Source: Archilochus colubris
Lineage: Eukaryota > Chordata > Aves > Apodiformes > Trochilidae
DNA: 64,000 nucleotides
Direction: 5' to 3'
Assembly (NCBI GenBank): GCA_023079485.1
Contig: CM041092.1
Location: forward strand, 5,022,627 to 5,086,626
Shown here: piece by piece, positions 24,773 to 39,137 of the stretch
How the letters are laid out: every line of letters starts with the position of its first letter
How positions within the stretch are numbered: the stretch's first letter is position 1
Notes under the pieces: generated by a model
The model's database searches: none
The model's input: only the letters and a program-made list of their open reading frames with translations
Told to the model about the DNA's origin: nothing
Position numbers and translations under genes: made by a program

Positions 24773-27700
24773 GTAAGTATTTAACAGTGTTCTAGCTAAC
24801 CCAGTGGTGTCTGTCTTGACCAACACTTGGAGAAGCCTTGGGAAGTGGTCTGGAGCTTGATATATTGCTGTTCATAGTGAAGCATTTCTGTGTTTTTCAC
24901 TCATATAAATACATTCAGGAAGAGTTGCAGTATTTGTATCACTGCACATTTTTAAAGATGAGCATTTTTATAGTATAATGGGTGGAAGTTACAAAACCAG
25001 CAGTGCAGCAGGAGAAATGTAAAATGGTTCCTTTTCTTTGGCAAAGTAGTGCTACATAAACCCTGAAAATTATTCTTTGCTACTGGGACAATATTACAGT
25101 GAATTAAAGAGGCACATGCTCAACACATTTGCTGTCAGCTGTCAGAGATGTGTTGGTTGTTGAAAATAAAATATTTCCTGACTTGCTGGAAATAAATTGC
25201 AGACATGTTTTGCAATGAAGAAAACGTTTAAAGTACTAAACTCATCATATTGAATTGGTCTTTAGCATTACAGCATTATTTCTCCATCAGGTTTTCAGTT
25301 TGTGAAACACAGTTATCCTGTGGAGGAGGTGTTCTTCCACTGGCACAATCTCATGAACTGACAGCTCTCTGTTTACACATGCAGTAAAAAAAATCTGCAA
25401 TTTTCTTAATTAGATATTTACTAGATAGAAAAATAAATAAATAAACAGGGGAAAAACACAAAGAAGCACCTAAGAATAGGGGTTTGGTTTCATGTTGGGT
25501 TTTTTTTAACACCACTACATGTGACTTTTATACTTCTACAGGATTCTTATCCAAGATGCAAAGTATAGGTGTGGGGTTTTTTTGCCTTTTTCCTAATTTA
25601 CTGAGTGGATTTTTTTTCTTTAATGTTGTGATTTAAAGGATTTTTCATTCTTTAGATGTCTAAGGGCTCTAAAAATCTTGGTGGTGGTATCTGTGTATTT
25701 TAAAATTCACTCTGCTGCTGATCTTTGATTTTCCTGTCTTTTCAGTGAGAACAATCCCATTAACTACAGAGTTTAGCAATATTTGTTTTGTATCAGACTG
25801 TACCTGTGTCTGTTCTGTCCCTTATCTATGTCATCAGGATGGATATTCTGGATTTTCACATGTTTTGTAGTGCACCAGTTCTCTCCTGCATTCTTCTCCC
25901 TCTGTTCTCTGCCTGTGGACAGAACTGACAATCTCTGCAGTGTCCTCATCTGCAGTCGTGCATCTGTTTGTAAACTGAAAGTTTGAAATGATGGGTGCCT
26001 GGAATTAATGACCTGGTCATTTCTCATAGTGAGGGTACACATCAGCCTGAGGTCTCTAATATTCTTTTGAAACTTCACTGTAATCATTCAGTCTTGTTTA
26101 AATGAAGAATGGAGATTCCCGTGGACATGAATGGATTCAGAGACTTGTTCCAACTTCTTGTGTAATTTTGGTTTGGGAAACAGTGCTTGGAGACATCAAG
26201 CGATGTTGCTGGGAGTTCTATTTGGAGTTCTGACTGAGCACCTCAAGCAGATTGAGCTGTGGGAATGTTCTTTCCAGACACACATCCAGAGATACTCCTC
26301 TTGGATCACTGAAGCAGAGCAGTGTCAGTCCCCAGGGCCCAAGCCAAGCTCCTCAGAGGGAGAAGTTGTGTGAAAGCTGCTTTTGTCCTGCCCACAGCTC
26401 TGCAGTGACTCAACAGACTGGTTCACTGGGATATTTGAGATAAGAGACAGCATGGACACCATGCTGATCCTTAGGAGAGGAATAACTTCTGAAGGGTTAA
26501 TCAGAACTCATCTGTTGCACATTTCTTGGTTGGGATTTGGCTGGTTTGTTTGATTTTTGTTTTCTTATTTTTTTCCCTAGTACTCAATGCAGAAATTATC
26601 ATATGGTTAATATCTTCTCTTCCAGACATATATCTGGAGATAATGTCTGGAAGGACATGGCAGCATTGGGGTGTTACCTGCATATCTGGATAGATCATTT
26701 TGTGGCTACTGAAAAATTAAGTTTTAATTTTAAATTCTTCCCTTTCTTCCCTCCACCTTCTTTGACCTATCAGGTGACTTCTGAGATTTTCCTCCGTTAT
26801 GTAGTACTACATCTGATGAGGCAAATTAATTCCTTTTAACTCTGTCAGGAATTTCAGCCCAATCATTTTCATGTGCAATTGCATTCTCTGGCATCTCAAG
26901 CCAAGTAAATGATCATATCCATGAAGTTATTCACATTTAAATGTGTGTTCTTCAACGGAAGGTTCTTCTGTGTGTATTAGCAGAAAGAAGGTATTTTTTG
27001 AAAATATTAGGCAAAAAAATAAAATGTGTTCTTAGTAGTGTTTGTGAAATTTTGGCTATTTTATCCCATTCTTCTAATCTTAATGTTTGTGATCTAGAAG
27101 AACACATCTCATCTGAGAGTGGCACAACAAGTGGTACAGAAATCAGTTATCCAAAAAAAAATGAGGGCTTCTTGAAATAGTCTTATTCAAAGTGTTTGTT
27201 TTTGTGAAGGCAAGGAAGTCTTGTGGTTAGGAACATAAATGTAGATCATATTTTAAGATGAAAGGCTACATTAAGGAAAGAAGGGACTAAGAAATTTGCT
27301 GGCCACATCGTGCCATCTCTGCGTAGTGAGCACAAGCTTTGGATTCACAGAAGAGTAGAAATTACAGTGTTTTAGTCCCTTGTTCTGTGTAAGGGTAAAG
27401 GAGGTGTAGAGGCTGATCCTGCTCCCAGGTGTCACTTACTGCAGGAGAATGGGGTACAACCTCAGTGACAGCATTCTGTGTGCTTCAGTTCAGGTTTTTA
27501 GGAGTTGTTATATCATGGGAAGTTTTTTTTTGGTAGGTTCATCTTTTTAAATAAGGATGGATTTCTGTAGACATGGTCAGATCAGCACAGGCACTCATGT
27601 CTTAGCCAAGGCACACGTATTGCCATGTTGTTTCCTCTTTGGTTTTTTATGACCCAGGAGTTTTTGGAAGAGAAGATGGAAATTTTCCTTTTTGGAAAGA

Positions 27701-29716
27701 TTTACCCAGACAGTGTTAGAGCCAATTAGGCTTTCAGGGAAGATTCTCATAGAAACCAGGCTGGTGGAACCAACAGGCTTGCCTGATGCTTTATACTGGC
27801 TCACAGTCCAGAGAGACATTCAGGAGCAATCACTTATGTAAAGTGCTACCTTTAGGACCAAAATAGCAAAAGTTCTTTTTAATGGCACAAGAGTGGAAAG
27901 TCTTTCTTGGTTTTCTGCCCTTCCAAAGCCATGCTATAGTCTTGCACTAATGCTTTTGTGTGTCAGAATGGGGGATCAGCAAGAGCAGCATCTTCTGGAT
28001 AACAGGATCTCCTTCTTGCTCACTTTAGCAGGCAGATTTTGTCTTCATCATTACAAGTACCAAACACCTTCTGTGCTCTTCAGACAAGCACCAGGCAGTA
28101 CAGCCTGGGTTTTAGCTGCTATTCTTCTGCTGAAAATAACAAAATCTCTTCTGGGATGATGCTTCAGAGCATGATATTTTCTGCTTGGCTGGTATTTGAT
28201 TCAGGTTTTCTTGGCATTCAGTTATCACAGTACACCAGTACAAATCCTGCAGTGCTTCTCTTTAGCTTTGCTACCTCTTGCTGTTTTGTACCTCCAGACA
28301 GTTGATCCAGCCTCACCTTGGAAGGCACACAGGCATTTCTGTTGGCAGATGTTTCTGTACAGGACCAATCTGGATGAAAAGAAGCCTTTTACTCCTTCCA
28401 AACTAATTCAGTTTTAACCTGGCTGCCTTCCCTCACCTTCCCTACCACTGAACAAGGGAAGAGTGGCTCAGAGGTTGGAGACAGATGATGGATGTGAAGG
28501 GTTGTAGGTCAAGTGCTGAGAAGTATCTGTGTCTCTGTGCTTGTGGGACCCAGCACCTTCTCCTTGCCCTCGTGATCACAAGCCAAAGCTGACTTTTTGG
28601 CTCTCCCACTTAGTCAATGTGGTTGCTTGCTAAGACCATCTGACAGGGAGCCCAGAGGATTCAACCAGGATCCAATACTGTCTTTTTCGTTACATTCCTG
28701 TTTTCTGCTAGAGATCTGCCCCCCCTAATTGCTTTCTCACTCCTTAACTTCTTCCTAGTGATGATTAGCCTCTATTTTGCTATGTTCAGAATTACTGTAG
28801 TAATTTAGTTTGGCATTGATGAGGTTCAGCTAAAAAAAAAATAAATATTTGAAGATAGCTGCTCTGAAAAGAATGGCAGTACTTTCCCTTGAACTGTGAA
28901 ATTTTCTGGCAAGCTTTGTGCAAGGCAGAGCTGGGAGCTGGCTGGGAGGATGCTGGGCAACGAAGAGGCAGAGATGGGGCAGCACCCCATGTTCCTGCTA
29001 TACCTTCACACCGAGGCTCTTGCTGCCTCTGGGATCACTCACAACACAAGTGATTGAACATGAGGGTAGGCAAAAATTTTTTCTACAAGGAAGACAAGAG
29101 TGTTCTTGCAGAGGGGACCTTGGAGAGGAAGGCAATGCATATTCATGTCTCCTCTTTATTTTGTTTTGCAAGTGTTGGTAAAATTCTTTTTAGTGTTTCC
29201 ATGAAAGGAGGAGTGATTTAGGAAGAAAGACAATATGCTGGGAGTTAGGAGAGCACTGTTTTCCCTGAGACTTACAGAATGACATTTAGCAAGGAATCTT
29301 GTCTTTTCCCCTCTACATGTAAATGAGAATAACAGCATTTCCATATGGCACTGGGATGCTGGGAGGTTTAAAAGCTCAAGCACAGAAATGGTAGGGGATA
29401 CACCAGGTAGTAGTTAGCACAGAGTACATAAGACTTCCTTGGTTGAGAAAAGGTGGGATTATGGCCTCAAAACTTTCTAAAGGGGCCAGTTTGGGAAAGG
29501 GCTTAGAAGCTTTTTGAAAGTAATGTTCAGGTTCTGCAAATATAAGAGCACTGAGTTAGAGCCATATTACTGAAGTGGTACCACTCCAGTGCCAGCTCTT
29601 GGAGTGGTTTATGAGACTTTTTAGTGGGATCTCTGGTACCATTCCATTTGAGGAGAGTGCTCAGGTAAACCTATACTTGGATCCTGCCACTATAGTGATG
29701 GTGATAGAAATAAATA

Positions 29717-29717
<1 letters not shown>

Positions 29718-29744
<27 letters not shown>
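29718..29744 (+). repeat. T27 homopolymer run
   Basis: 27 consecutive T, followed by aaatgc. No retroposed body is visible on the complementary side. Confidence 0.9.
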
Positions 29745-29748
<4 letters not shown>

Positions 29749-31319
29749 GCAATGTCCTGGCACCTGGTTGAAATTTGATATGAAAATAATTAATGCAGAA
29801 CTCTACTCCCATGTTTTATTTCTATTTCTTGCGTTACTGAAAGTAAGTTCTCAAGAAAAATAGCTATTTGATTTTTCAGGGCATCAATGATGCCTATATT
29901 TTAAATCTGGGCAGCTGTCCACTTTGTTGGCCAGGTCACATATAATAAGTAACAGTCTTCTCCTCAAGGGTTACTATTTTTTTATTGGAAAGGTGTAATA
30001 AATGGGTGGGAAAAAAAAAGAAAAGGGACAGACAGGAAGAAAGGGAGGATGAGGGAATGATTATGATTAAATCAGTCTGCATCTCTTACAGTCAGCTGGT
30101 AGTCAGCTTTCATAGACAACAGACATGTAGGGTTTTATTTTGGTTTTTTCTCTATTGAAGGGAGGGAGTAGGATGAAGAATGCAGTTTAATGTTCTTTGA
30201 TAAAAGAAGGCATTTCTTTTCCTTTCCTTAGCGACACTAAAAAAAAAAAAAAGTATCTCATCTAGTAAGGTATTTGAGATGGTTTTGTGTCAGACATATT
30301 TGCTAACGGTGCAGTTTCCACTTTTTATTACTGAAGGTATTTTAAAATTTTCCAGTAGAATTCCTAATTCACCAGTTGGATTTAAACCGAACTCCATATG
30401 CAGATTTAAGTTATCTTATAAACAAGTTCTGTAATAAAATTTAGCAAAAAAATTTTTGGGGGGAAAGTCTAAAGTCTTCTCCTTTCCCACTAATAGGTTT
30501 GAGATGAAGATAAAGACTTTTTTGCTGGATGTATCTATATATCAAAATGAAATACTTTATGGTCAGTATTAGCTTCTGATTAAAATTGAATATAATAATG
30601 CCCTTTGGGGAAAGGGAATGGATTGATTTATAGCATTAAGTCATGTCCTGTAGTGCATATTAATATTGTCTAGACTGTATTTTGCTGATAGTAACTGTAG
30701 TTAGCTCAAAATGAAATTGCCATGCAAAATATGACCTGAATTTTACCTGCAAGAAACTACAGCATGCTCCAGATCCTCTGAACAACTTTTGTCTGACCAA
30801 TGTTACTTTCTATGAGAAAGATGCAGTATGGGTTGCCTAAGCCTTACTTCAAGAGCTGACAAAGATAATTTACTTCTATATTATCCCCTAAAAAACATCC
30901 CTTAAAGCACAGTTGCCTACCACTGGTATTAAACTTTCTCTAGAAGTTATTTCCCTCATTGCAGAAGTAACTCTGTATTTTAGTGACATAGCTTTGAAAA
31001 TGGAAATAATCTGTTGCTCAGCCTGTCGATGGGAAGATGTCAAGTGACTTGAATTTTATATGACCATGGTATCTGAAGCAGGCAGTCCTAGGAAGGGGGA
31101 AAGCTGTAGACTTCTGCCTTTGGTGGAAGGTGGTTTAAAGAGGCATCCTGTAGCCACCTGGTTTTCCCCACGTTTTCTCTCAGTCCACAGGCTTGATGGG
31201 ATGCCTGTTGCAGCTGAATTATGCTTTAATTTTAACAGTGGATGACTTAACTGCTTTGAAGTAAATAACTAGGTTTGATTTACAGTCTCAGCAGATTTCT
31301 AAGAAGCTTTTGAATGTGC

Positions 31320-31327
<8 letters not shown>

Positions 31328-31354
<27 letters not shown>
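31328..31354 (+). repeat. A27 homopolymer run
   Basis: 27 consecutive A after gttattta. The upstream sequence is not a recognisable LINE, SINE or processed gene copy. Confidence 0.9.
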
Positions 31355-31356
<2 letters not shown>

Positions 31357-32196
31357 CTTTTACCTCTATAAATCTCTCTCTTTATTGTTCAGCATGTATG
31401 CAGGCAACTGGGACCCCATTACAAGTTTACAGTCACTGGGCAATGTGTTAGAAGCTCAGTAACACCAAAATTAGATGCCTTATGGTTTTCAACTATTCCT
31501 ACTACTTTCTGGCATGAAATTGATGTCAGAAAATCCCCATAAAAATCATAATCCTCAGGATAAGAAGACTGGGTCATTCTTAAGGCCCTGATTTTGTTGT
31601 TTCACACTTTTTCCTTGCTTGTTGAACCTGCTGGCATCACAGCCAACTCTGGCTCAAAACCCAGTAACAAAATTTGAGTCATTTTAGTCATTCAAGGAAC
31701 TTAATGAATTGTGTGGTGGAATCATTGTGTAACAGGAGTTTAAGAAGAAGCATACTAAAAAAAGACTAGGACCAGATTTTGCTGCTCTGCTTTAAAATTT
31801 TTGACTTGAGCATACGTGGGGTACACCATCATCATATCACACCTGAATATTTGGTAACCAGTGGGACTGTTAGAAGAGAAAGGTGTGATTTTGAGTTGTT
31901 ACCCTTCTGCAGATCCCTGGGCTCATAATGGAAAGAAGGTATTTATCCTTAAACTTGCATTTCTCAGGAACTACCCAGTATTCATACTCCGCCAATGTAC
32001 TACAACGTGTCTGCCTTCAGAACACGTTGGTGCCTGACTTCTGCTTCACAGCATCCTAAGAAACTAAGCCATAAAAAAAAAAAAAAGCCCTGAAAATGTC
32101 AATCTCTGTGGAAATAGAAGAAATATACAACAGGATTCTTGCAAGGCAAAGTGTAGGTGGAACTGCTCAGGTGGAGTTAGATTGTATTTTGAGTAT

Positions 32197-32750
32197 AGAA
32201 TCGTAGAAACATAGAATTGGCTGGGTTGGAAGGGACCTCAGAGATCATCAAGTCCAACCCTTGATCCACTACCACTGCAGTTCCCAGCCCATGGCACTGA
32301 GTGCCACATCGAGTCTCTTTTTAAATATCTCCAGGGATGGAGAATCCACTACTTCCCTGGGCAGCCCATTCCAATGTCTGATCACCCTCTCCATAAAGAA
32401 ATTCTTTCTAATGTCCAACCTAAACCTCCCCTGGCACAACTTGAGACCCTGCCCTCTTGTCTTGCTGAGAGTTGCCTGGCAAAAGAGCCCAACCCCCCCC
32501 TGGCTCCAACCTCCTTTCAGGGAGTTGTAGAGAGTGATGAGGTCTCCCCTGAGCCTCCTCTTCTTCAGGCTGAACACCCCCAGCTCCCTCAGCCTCTCCT
32601 CATAGGATCTGTGCTTGAGTCCCTTCACCAGCCCAGTTGCCTCCTTTGGACCTGCTCCAGGACCTCAATATCCTTCTTAAATTGAGGGGCCCAGAACTGG
32701 ACACAGGACTCAAGGTGTGGCCTCACTAGGGCTGAGTACAGGGGCAGAAA
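32197..32750 (-). mobile_element. CR1 retrotransposon 3' fragment, 5'-truncated, minus strand
   Basis: The + strand begins with the inverted CR1 tail (atagaatcgtagaaacatagaattgg) and the conserved 'gggttggaagggacctcagagatcatc'. It ends near 32750 after 'gactcaaggtgtggcctcactagggctgagtacaggggcag', so on the minus strand it is the last roughly 550 bases of CR1. The ORF2 C-terminus reads open on the minus strand (32269-32628) but its normal SAMV-stop has been lost. A one-base deletion relative to the 14.8-kb copy lies in the GGAGG-CAAC region near 32640. It belongs to a different subfamily from the 14.8-kb element. Confidence 0.93.
32269..32628 (-). pseudogene. CR1 ORF2 C-terminal remnant
   Basis: The minus-strand translation contains [39 protein letters not shown] and [10 protein letters not shown], the extreme C-terminus of CR1 ORF2. 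It lacks the reverse-transcriptase palm and so has no catalytic potential. The usual stop after SAMV is mutated and the frame runs a few codons into the 3' UTR (GWELQW). Confidence 0.85.
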
Positions 32751-33104
32751 GTAAAAGAGTAAAGTAGGAAATTATAGAGCTATCTGCTGTTCTGCTTAAG
32801 AAGCCCCACAACTATCTCATCATCACCACTTGGATTTTATTGCATCAATGTGAAGACCAACTGGGGTTTTGTAGGCCAGACTGTGTCCTGGTCTTTGTGG
32901 AGTCCTTGGAAAAGTATGGATCTGCTAATTTGAGAAACTCATAAATTATAGGGAATTTCAGGCATTGGATTTTGTTTGCTTAGTAAGTGGGCTGAATCCA
33001 GTGGAAAGATAAAAATCTGATTTTAAACTGCAAGAGAAACGCCAATAGAGAATAAGTTCCTAGATGTGTTCTCTTCTATACCTAGCTGGAAGCCAAATGC
33101 TTGA

Positions 33105-33144
33105 ATCTCTGAGTGACTGCATTGAGTGCATCTCTGAGAGACTG
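33105..33144 (+). repeat. Short imperfect direct repeat, 25-bp spacing
   Basis: 'atctctgagtgactg' at 33105-33119 recurs with one mismatch as 'atctctgagagactg' at 33130-33144. It is probably a small local duplication. Confidence 0.7.
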
Positions 33145-33993
33145 GGTGTCTTCAGGAGATACCACAATACTTTCATTAAGTATTAATAATATTTAGATTA
33201 AGCTCATATTTTTGAAAACTCTTCATCCTGGGGAAACTGCCATTGTCTAAATGTTCACTTTTACAGGTTTTCAAAGCAGTATTTTCTAATATCCTGTAGG
33301 CTTGGAAAAATAGCAACTTTATTTTTGACTGTAACTCCATTTATTGAAATGTAAATTATTTTACTCAGAAAAAGAAAAAAGAAAAAAAAAAAGAGGAAAA
33401 GCTTTCTTTTCTTTTGAGTAAGTTTAAGTCCAGGTTCTTTAATGTGTTTATTTAAAGTTACTATGTTTTAAGTTTTGCACTACAGTATCTCAGAAGGCAG
33501 ATATAATACTAAGGAATTAGATATTGGAGGGTGAGTCATTTGGAAAAGAGAGATGGTTGGTTTTAATTTGATTTTTCATTCTTAAATGTATGCAAAAGTC
33601 ACTTAGGACACGGCTGAGTTCAGCCACTGGTGTGCCTAACTTATTGAGTGCTGACATTTGTAATAAAAAGCATATATTTCAATGGGATTGCAGGCATAAT
33701 TATGGAAAATTGTTGTCAGTAGAAGGGCCACAGAAAAATCTGTGCCAGCAAAACTTTCCCAAGCCCTAGAGTCAGTATAAGGTGTCTGGGCTGCTAAATA
33801 GGAATGGTGCCCTGAGAGGCACAGTGTAGGCAGCACTCCTGATTTCACAGCCTCTCATTTCAGAGTGGTTTTACTACTGTTTAGTTGGTCTCACCATTAC
33901 TGGCTACTTTAGAAAAAGAAAGGCTTGCTTCTGTTTGTCTTGCTATTGAAAATTTCTTTTTGCTCAAATGGGGACAAAAAACCTGTCCCCAAA

Positions 33994-34010
33994 CTGCTGC
34001 TGCTGCTGCT
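33994..34010 (+). repeat. Short CTG triplet repeat
   Basis: Five to six uninterrupted CTG units in intron sequence. It is short and typical of background microsatellites. Confidence 0.85.
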
Positions 34011-35297
34011 TTGGTACAAATTTTGTTGGCTCTGTTGCAGATATGTAATTTCATCTCTCTCTTTTTTTATTTTTTTTTTTTCTAAATTGATATTAAATTC
34101 AGCTAACAGGTCTGTCCATGCCTGGCACAGTTTTCATTTACTTACCTTGCACAATTCACAAAGCCTCAGCTGCTAAGAACTCAGTTTTCATTCAGAAACA
34201 GCGTTCTGGTCATGAAGAATTAAGCTGCACATAAATGGGGAAAAAAAAAGGCAACCTGAAATTTGAGAAAACAAGGAGGAAAGCATAAAGTCTCAATGAT
34301 GTTATCCCATTTTTGTTTAATCTTTATCTTCCCATTTTTCATGCTTTTGCCTTCCAGATTAATCTTTTCATTTCACCTTTGTTTCTGTCCCACCTCTCCT
34401 GACTCGGAAAGATGCAGGAGATGCTTCCTTACCTGAAACACAATGAAACCAACTCCTCCTTACTCCAGGCTGGTTTATGAAAGTCAGCCCTGGAGGCAAT
34501 ACCAAGTTGTAGAGTAAGGGATGTGGACTTGCCAAGGTGACCTGCAGAGCTGTTGTCATGGCCTCTGGGGCAAGAAGGACCAGAAGGTGACAGGAGGCAC
34601 TTGAGCAGTTCCAGCCTTGCACTCCTGCATGGCACTGCCCTTGGGGACCAGGTGACAGCTTCCATGTGTCAGGATGCTCATCACAGGAATGTTAAGCTCC
34701 TGGAAGTTTAATACAGGGATCCTCTCTGGCTTCTCTGAAGTGTTTATTCCCTTAGCATATGGCCACACATCCAACCAACTGTTGCACAATCCTCAGAGCT
34801 ACCCAGCTTGTATAACAGAATAAACAAGTGATTCTTAGCAAACCTGACTACCTGTGACAATGCTCAGCTGCTCTCTGCAAAGATTTCTATAAAATAAGTA
34901 CTTGCTTTTGGAGCAGGAAGAATAGCAAAAAATTCCCTCTGCATTGGTGGTTTGGAGGAGGAGCCACAGGACCTCCCCACCCCCATTCTTCTGCTTTTTA
35001 AACTTATTTTCCTCCTCTCATCTCCCCCAGGCAGGTCCAGAACACAGCATGAAATTCCTTGGTGGAAGTTTGAATATTACATTCATCAGAAGAGGTCTCT
35101 ATGGGTTATAAAAAAAATATAATTTCTTTCTGGATAAATCAAAATTATTATTCCTTTGAGATCAACTTTTGGAAAAGAAAAAGCCAAAACAGCAAAACAA
35201 AACTGACAAAAATGAAGTAGAGTTTTTGTTGGTTTTTTATTTTAAACATTTAAATCTATCTACAGTTGTGAAAATACAAGCAAAATATCAATACTGA

Positions 35298-35340
35298 TTA
35301 ATTTATTTAATTTATTTATTTACTTATTTGCTTATTTGTA
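35298..35340 (+). repeat. ATTT-rich microsatellite
   Basis: Imperfect tandem of attt units (tgattaatttatttaatttatttatttacttatttgcttattt), with interruptions every few units. Confidence 0.85.
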
Positions 35341-36513
35341 AAGGTACAAAGCCATGGGAATTGTTCTCATATCCTATGTTAACTTTCAATGACATTTTGC
35401 TTCTTGAATGCTGAGTAGATTTCCAGGTTCCTTTAGGGAACCCTCATTACAGTCATGTTCAGAGCAAGGAAAATTTCAAGCATAAAAGGCTGCAGAAGTT
35501 CTTTCCCTTAAAATAGAGACAGTTTGAAGCATATGTGCACCGAGCAATTTTAATTTTAATTAAATTTCATCTAAAAGCATTTCCCAGTTCACTCAAAAGG
35601 TTCTAAAAAGGCTGCCAACTACTCTGATTTTCACTGAGTAGTGAAAGGATCTTAGATCCTTTATCACATTAAAATAATGCTTCAGTGAAGTGCAAAAATG
35701 GAGAAAGTTTACTCAATTTTTCTGTTTCTAGTCTTTCTTCAACATCTGGGAAAAATGAAATCTGTTGATTTTTATATTCACTGTGTGTGATGAATCCTTG
35801 ATCAGTACAGTAGTACAGATACAAGAATATGGAAATGCATTTCCCTCTCCTCTGTTAACTCAAATCTTCTACAGGTCTTGATGTCAAATTATAATAATTA
35901 TAGTAATGCATAGAGTACAAGATACATGTTTGAAAGTTAGAGTAAAAGTAGGAATTCAGTATGGCTGTGATTTTCATGAACTCTATTTTGACCACAAAAC
36001 ATAGATTTGCAGTACCCTTTGAAGATTTAGCCACCCTCATATAGAATTGCCATTTTCTCTATGGGTATAATAGTATTTGTATGTTTGAAAAAAATAAATG
36101 GAAAAAGTGTACAAAGGCTACACTTTTGCTGGTGTCCATGGTTTACATAGTGTCCTCAACTAGAATTTAAACTATTTGATTTCTTATATATCCTTATGAA
36201 GGCCTTAAGAGGAAATCCTAGATTTTAAAAAGCAATAAAGGAAGGATGATTGCATTTGGCAGAAATGCTGCAAGGAAACTGTTATTTCTAATGGAAATCC
36301 CTCAATATATATATAATATATTGCTCAGAATAAATGTTTTCAGGGGGATTTCTTTTTAGAGATTTCTGAAACAGTGTGAATGAAAGGGAAAAAAAAATCA
36401 ATTACTTTTAAAATGTGAGTAGAGTAGACATCTGTACATACTGGGTCTTAATATATGGATCTAGAAATAGGCATTAAATGGATTCAGTAACTTCTTGAGG
36501 ACTAGAAGATACA

Positions 36514-36560
36514 AATATATATATATATAGATAGATATACGCACACATATATATGTATTA
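36514..36560 (+). repeat. TA / GATA microsatellite
   Basis: About eight TA units (36514-36529) followed by gatagata, then a short CA and TA stretch to about 36560. A smaller TA run also occurs near 36304-36320. Confidence 0.85.
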
Positions 36561-39137
36561 AGATATAATATAATATTATAAGTCTGCAGTGCAACCAAAA
36601 CCTTATCTCTGTGGTACACAGGGCACTCAACTTCTGTGGGAATCGGAGAGCCATTCAAAGCAGCTTAATGCATAGCTGCTGGCAAAACCAGAGAGATTAA
36701 CAATTTGATTCATAAAAAACCTGTTCTCTGCTAGTTAAGTGGATTTTTCACATAGAATATAATTTTATGGGGGAGTGGATTTGGACAGTTCTTTGTAAAC
36801 TGCTTCTTTTATGAGAAACTTCATGATTCCAATTCACGACAAAGCCCATGGTACAAAACAGCCAAAGCTGAAAGCAGATCAATGGGATCTCCAATGCATG
36901 TTTGTAACTCTTAAATGCAACTGGTACCACCCATCACCTGGCCAGGTTAATTGCTGGATTAGTGATGGACCACCCCAGAAGGTCTGGTTTTGATCTGAGT
37001 GTTCTTTGCAAGAGTGTGAGATCTCTCCTCCATTTCATCCAGGAGGCTTGGAAAGGAAAATATGAATTATGTTTTGTAATGAAGAACTTCACAAGGAATG
37101 CAACTGTGATGAGCTGAGGTCTCACAAATAGCCTGTAGTGCTGGTACCTCCATGTCCTTCCCAAATACAACCTTCAGGGGAAGGGGCATCAGGGAAATAG
37201 GTGTGAAGAGCTACCAATGCTTTTTGAAATCTTGGACACTAAGGTTATGGTGAGAAATTGCTTCTGGATATCTGACTTCCCTGGGTTGCTAAACAACCTC
37301 AGATTTAACTATTTGATGCAAGTTGTTATCCCTAATATGACTTCCAAGAAATTATCCTTGTTTTCCATATAAAATACCAGGTTAATTCAATTCCTTGTGA
37401 CACGTTAATGAATAATTAAGGAAAAAATGCAGCCAACATTTTAAATGTGAATATTGTTATGTTAGCAGATAGAATAATGTGTGTGCCATTTCATTTATCT
37501 ATAAATATGTACTTTTCCTCCACTTTAAGAAGAAAACTGTACCCTCCTCCTAGTAAGCTCTCTCCTCTTCTTCCACTCTCCAAGGTATAAAAGTCTTCCA
37601 GGGTTCTCATTACTGAAATGAAATTGCTAGTTTCATCTCTAAAATATTTAAAATTTAATCTCTTTTGTAGCTTTCATTCTTTATAAATAATGTTTTCAAA
37701 ATTGCTTTTATTCCATGGAAACCCATCTTCAGTTTTCAAAAGCCTCATTGAATTGGTGAACCATAAACCTTTAATTCTGTGAATCCAACTTCTCAAAATG
37801 GAAAGCAGATGGATTGAAAATGTTTCAACTCTTGCTGATTTCCAGAGGGAAAGAGGTTTTCTGATATTTTTTAAAAGCAGGTTGTGTGTTTTGTTTGGAC
37901 AAGGAAAAAAAAAAGTCCTTTTCCTCCCCTGTTGTCTGAAGTATATTAGGGCTCATATATGGCTCATAGTGCACCTGACATTGGCCTTCTCTGGAGGTTG
38001 GATGCAGGACTAAATGGAGCATTTCTTTCTTCTGGCTCAGCATATCTTTGTAATAGGATCTATCAGAAGGGAAAAGGCATAATATTCACTTAAAATTTAA
38101 AGGAAAATGAGTAGCAGAAGGGGGGAAATCAGAGAGAGAGAGACAGCAGTGAACTGTGTAATGGGATGGCTGAGATGAAATACAGCTGGAAACTATTCCT
38201 CATTTTTTATTGAATAAATCTTGTTTATCTTACCTGTACCTTGAAGGACAACCCATGATTCTCCCTGTCCATATAGAGTATGTAGCAAATGTATGACTGA
38301 TAAACTTTAAGTTATTGTCAAAAATGGAATGATTACTATTTCTTTCTGAGTTGAGTTTGCTTCATATTCCCCAGTGCAGCATGTATGTGGTAGTACAAAT
38401 CCATAGATGGCTCTGGGTAGAGTGGGGAAGAAAATCCTGAAAATTCAACTTGTAAAACCTGAAAAAAACCCTGAAGTGATCCTAATGAAGCTTCTGTGTG
38501 AAATAGTATTTTATTACATTTGGCTTCTGTCATTAGGAAAGGGTCACAACTTAGGTTAGCACGATTTCAAAACCATTTTAATATAATGAATGTTCTTTTG
38601 TAAAATAAAATACCACTGGTGGTTTTCACTGAAAATATTCAACAGGAAAGGATGTTGTTGAGTTATTAATGTAAGAATAGCAAATTTAGTCTGGGTGGTA
38701 TCAATACAGTACTGCCAATGAGAATAGGAGGTAAAGAAATCTTAGTAAAGTTATGTTCCTTGTGCTTCTTTATGATGTTTTTTATTGTAATTAATACTGT
38801 AAGTAAGACGAGTAGGATGACTAATGAGAAAAATGTCAGATTTAGAAGACATTTACAAAAAGGGTGTTCTTTATCCCACTAGAAAAAGAACCGATTGCTT
38901 CAAAACACTTGCGATAGGTAGCTGTGAAGCTGCCCTTGTGTTTCGAGAAGGAAAACTTGTTTTATTGTTAGGAAACTCATCTGTATGGGTCCCACAGTGT
39001 AACTTTGATGCTACTTATTGTTGCAGTTGAATCACAAATCTGGCAGAATCCATATTTCCCAGGCCTACCAAACAACAAAAAAAAAGCATTTAAATGAAAA
39101 TTAATGCTTGCATACCCATGTCTGGTTTTGTATATAT

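Noticed and set aside
32374..32685. Plus-strand frame, with a similar one at 39208-39618
   Set aside because: Both are antisense shadows of the minus-strand CR1 ORF2 remnants; their resemblance to each other only reflects the shared repeat.
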